Positions 47,367 to 48,311 of a stretch of DNA of 48,311 nt are shown here, piece after piece. Under the pieces are notes generated by a model. It did no database searches. It was not told the origin of the DNA and worked only from the letters and a program-made list of their open reading frames with translations. The number at the start of each line of letters is the position of its first letter. The stretch's first letter is position 1. The DNA comes from Bacillus sp. JCM 19058 (GTDB taxonomy: Bacteria; Bacillota; Bacilli; Bacillales_H; Bacillaceae_D): assembly GCA_001310555.1 (NCBI GenBank), contig BAXO01000041.1, positions 1 through 48,311 of the forward strand, written 5' to 3'. The position numbers and the translations under genes were made by a program.

Positions 47367-47700
47367 TTAGAGCTGTTTCTTAATTGGTTTTGCCGTTGCT
47401 GGCCGACGGCTAACACCAATAAGGAACCCGAAACTAATTCCTAAAATCGCCCCGGCACTATAGCCTTGGGTTATCCTCCACATACTAATCGCCACATGGG
47501 TGCTTAGCTAACCTGAGCTAAGTGCCTGAAAAAGGGTGGATCCGATGGTTAAGGGTGAGGGGAGTACTTGGGAACGGATCAGCTCAAAATAGACGAGAAT
47601 CTCCCACGTAATCAATAGAACGATAGGTGTTCCATACTTAAGGACAAATCCAGCTACATCTGTCGATCTCTTTTTCCCGGGGCTATCGTTGTTTATTTTT
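47367..47700 (-). pseudogene. ABC transporter permease remnant (SsuC/TauC-like N-terminal half)
   Basis: On the minus strand 'FVLKYGTPIVLLITWEILVYFELIRSQVLPSPLTIGSTLFQAL', then an in-frame stop, then 'LSTHVAISMWRITQGYSAGAILGISFGFLIGVSRR' up to a stop at 47367. This matches the first two membrane segments of sulfonate/taurine/nitrate-type permeases ('LPSP..I..TL..L..SG.L..H...S..R...G'). The C-terminal half with the EAA loop is absent, and no matching ATPase or binding protein is next to it. Confidence 0.65.
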
Positions 47701-47746
47701 TATACAAATCAGTTGAAATCGCCATCACCTTCTATTCATAATTGGC

Positions 47747-47784
47747 AAAAAAACAGAGATATCTCCGCATACGAAAATATCTCT
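47747..47784 (-). terminator. hairpin with T tail on the minus strand
   Basis: AGAGATAT (47755-47762) and ATATCTCT (47777-47784); read on the minus strand it ends in GTTTTTTT. No minus-strand gene lies immediately to its right within the window, so what it terminates is unclear. Confidence 0.55.
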
Positions 47785-47963
47785 AGTTGACTGGTGGATA
47801 TTTATATAATTAAAAAAACCGAAATTTAATTCTGACTATTGTGATACGATAACATGGTCTTTGTGTCAATAATTTTTTTTGTATCGCTAAAGAGACGAAC
47901 AGCTTCAATTGGGAAGGGGCATAGACGCTAGGTGTAAGGGCGATTATAGATTTTAAAAAAAGT

Positions 47964-47993
47964 TTGACATTTACAAAGGGATTCGTTTAGGAT
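47964..47993 (+). promoter_or_regulatory. promoter of the right-end leader
   Basis: TTGACA (47964-47969), 18 bases, then TAGGAT (47988-47993). The following GATAATGATATT resembles half of a Fur box (GATAATGAT), so iron control is possible but unproven. The only start codon soon after (ATG 48027) gives a 3-codon frame. Confidence 0.6.
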
Positions 47994-48069
47994 AATGATA
48001 TTACAAAAGAAAGGGTGAAGCGGGTACATGATTTTATAATCCTATTTTCAAGAAAAAGTATTCGTTATG

Positions 48070-48311
48070 AAATTATGAATTGATTTTTTCTGGATAGGAT
48101 ACGTACTCCTTAAAGGTCATACCCTTAATAGAGAAAAGAATCATAAGATTCTTTCCTATTCAGAAATCAATTCGAATGAAACGATTTCTTTTCTGAATAG
48201 GATTTTTGTCATGTGCTTACGAAAGACAAAATGGATATAAAGTCAGTTTTATTTTCCATTTTTCCTGTATGTTCTGGCCTCCTATTCAGATATGGATAGG
48301 AGGTTTTTTGT
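48070..48311 (+). promoter_or_regulatory. leader RNA with antiterminator and two terminators
   Basis: Arm A (GAATTGATTTTTTCTGGATAG, extending to 48099, from 48077) can pair with arm B (TCCTATTCAGAAATCAATTC, 48154-48173). Arm B can instead pair with arm C (GATTTCTTTTCTGAATAGGA, 48183-48202), which is followed by TTTTT. A and C therefore compete for B, the layout of an antiterminator and a terminator. A small hairpin AAGAATC/GATTCTT (48136-48153) lies just before B. A second terminator, CCTCCTAT/ATAGGAGG (from 48279) with TTTTTT, ends at the window edge and repeats the TCCTATTCAGA word of arm B. I do not recognise a known riboswitch class. Confidence 0.65.

Noticed and set aside
47964..48010. 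Full Fur box at the right-end promoter
   Set aside because: Only one half (GATAATGAT) is convincing; the complementary half is missing.

Overview
The window looks like chromosome of a low-to-medium GC Bacillaceae, most likely an alkaliphilic or salt-tolerant environmental Bacillus relative (Shouchella/Alkalihalobacillus-like). This is an inference from strong AGGAGG-type ribosome sites, an ErmD/ErmK-type methyltransferase, PadR-HAAS, CzrA/CzcD, Hsp33 and DCC-type proteins; no rRNA or tRNA is present to fix the taxonomy. A dominant feature is that about two thirds of the recognisable genes are interrupted by one-base shifts, nearly always at A/T runs of 7-8 bases. Sequencing error is the simplest explanation, so I report each gene at its reconstructed full span and say where the frame breaks.

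Left third (1-17.1 kb): a PadR/HAAS operon; a two-component system followed by a polysaccharide deacetylase and an N-acetylmuramoyl-L-alanine amidase (cell wall); a glycerate kinase plus DASS-type anion transporter operon (minus strand); an SRPBCC protein; a small ParB-like protein; a macrolide-inducible erm gene with a leader peptide and a stack of attenuator hairpins; an APH-like kinase; an ArsR-AHSA1 pair whose promoter lies between two operator-like palindromes and gives an almost leaderless mRNA; and a tandem double-HTH MerR regulator.

Middle (17.1-25.7 kb): hsp33, then an accessory stretch with ISL3 and IS1182 transposase scars, copies of an interspersed repeat, a small unknown gene, and an unrecognised pair (secreted protein plus 557-residue lipoprotein). 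YdcF-like, DUF1801 and GNAT genes follow.

Carbohydrate locus (25.7-37.5 kb): two GH95 enzymes without signal peptides, an AraC regulator, two lipoprotein sugar-binding proteins and a secreted clan GH-D glycosidase with an N-terminal carbohydrate-binding module. Together they suggest outside trimming of a fucose- and/or galactose-bearing glycan, capture of fragments and hydrolysis inside the cell, but no ABC permease is present.

Terpene locus (37.9-42.7 kb): three tandem paralogous class I terpene synthases with a type 2 isopentenyl-diphosphate isomerase between the first and second. This is the best candidate here for an undescribed system.

Right end (42.7-48.3 kb): a DoxX remnant and a DCC thiol-disulfide protein, an arylamine N-acetyltransferase, a Zn-sensing ArsR repressor with a CzcD exporter, a GC-rich tandem array of mini-hairpins, a decayed ABC permease remnant, and a promoter followed by a leader with mutually exclusive hairpins and two terminators that probably controls a gene beyond the window edge.
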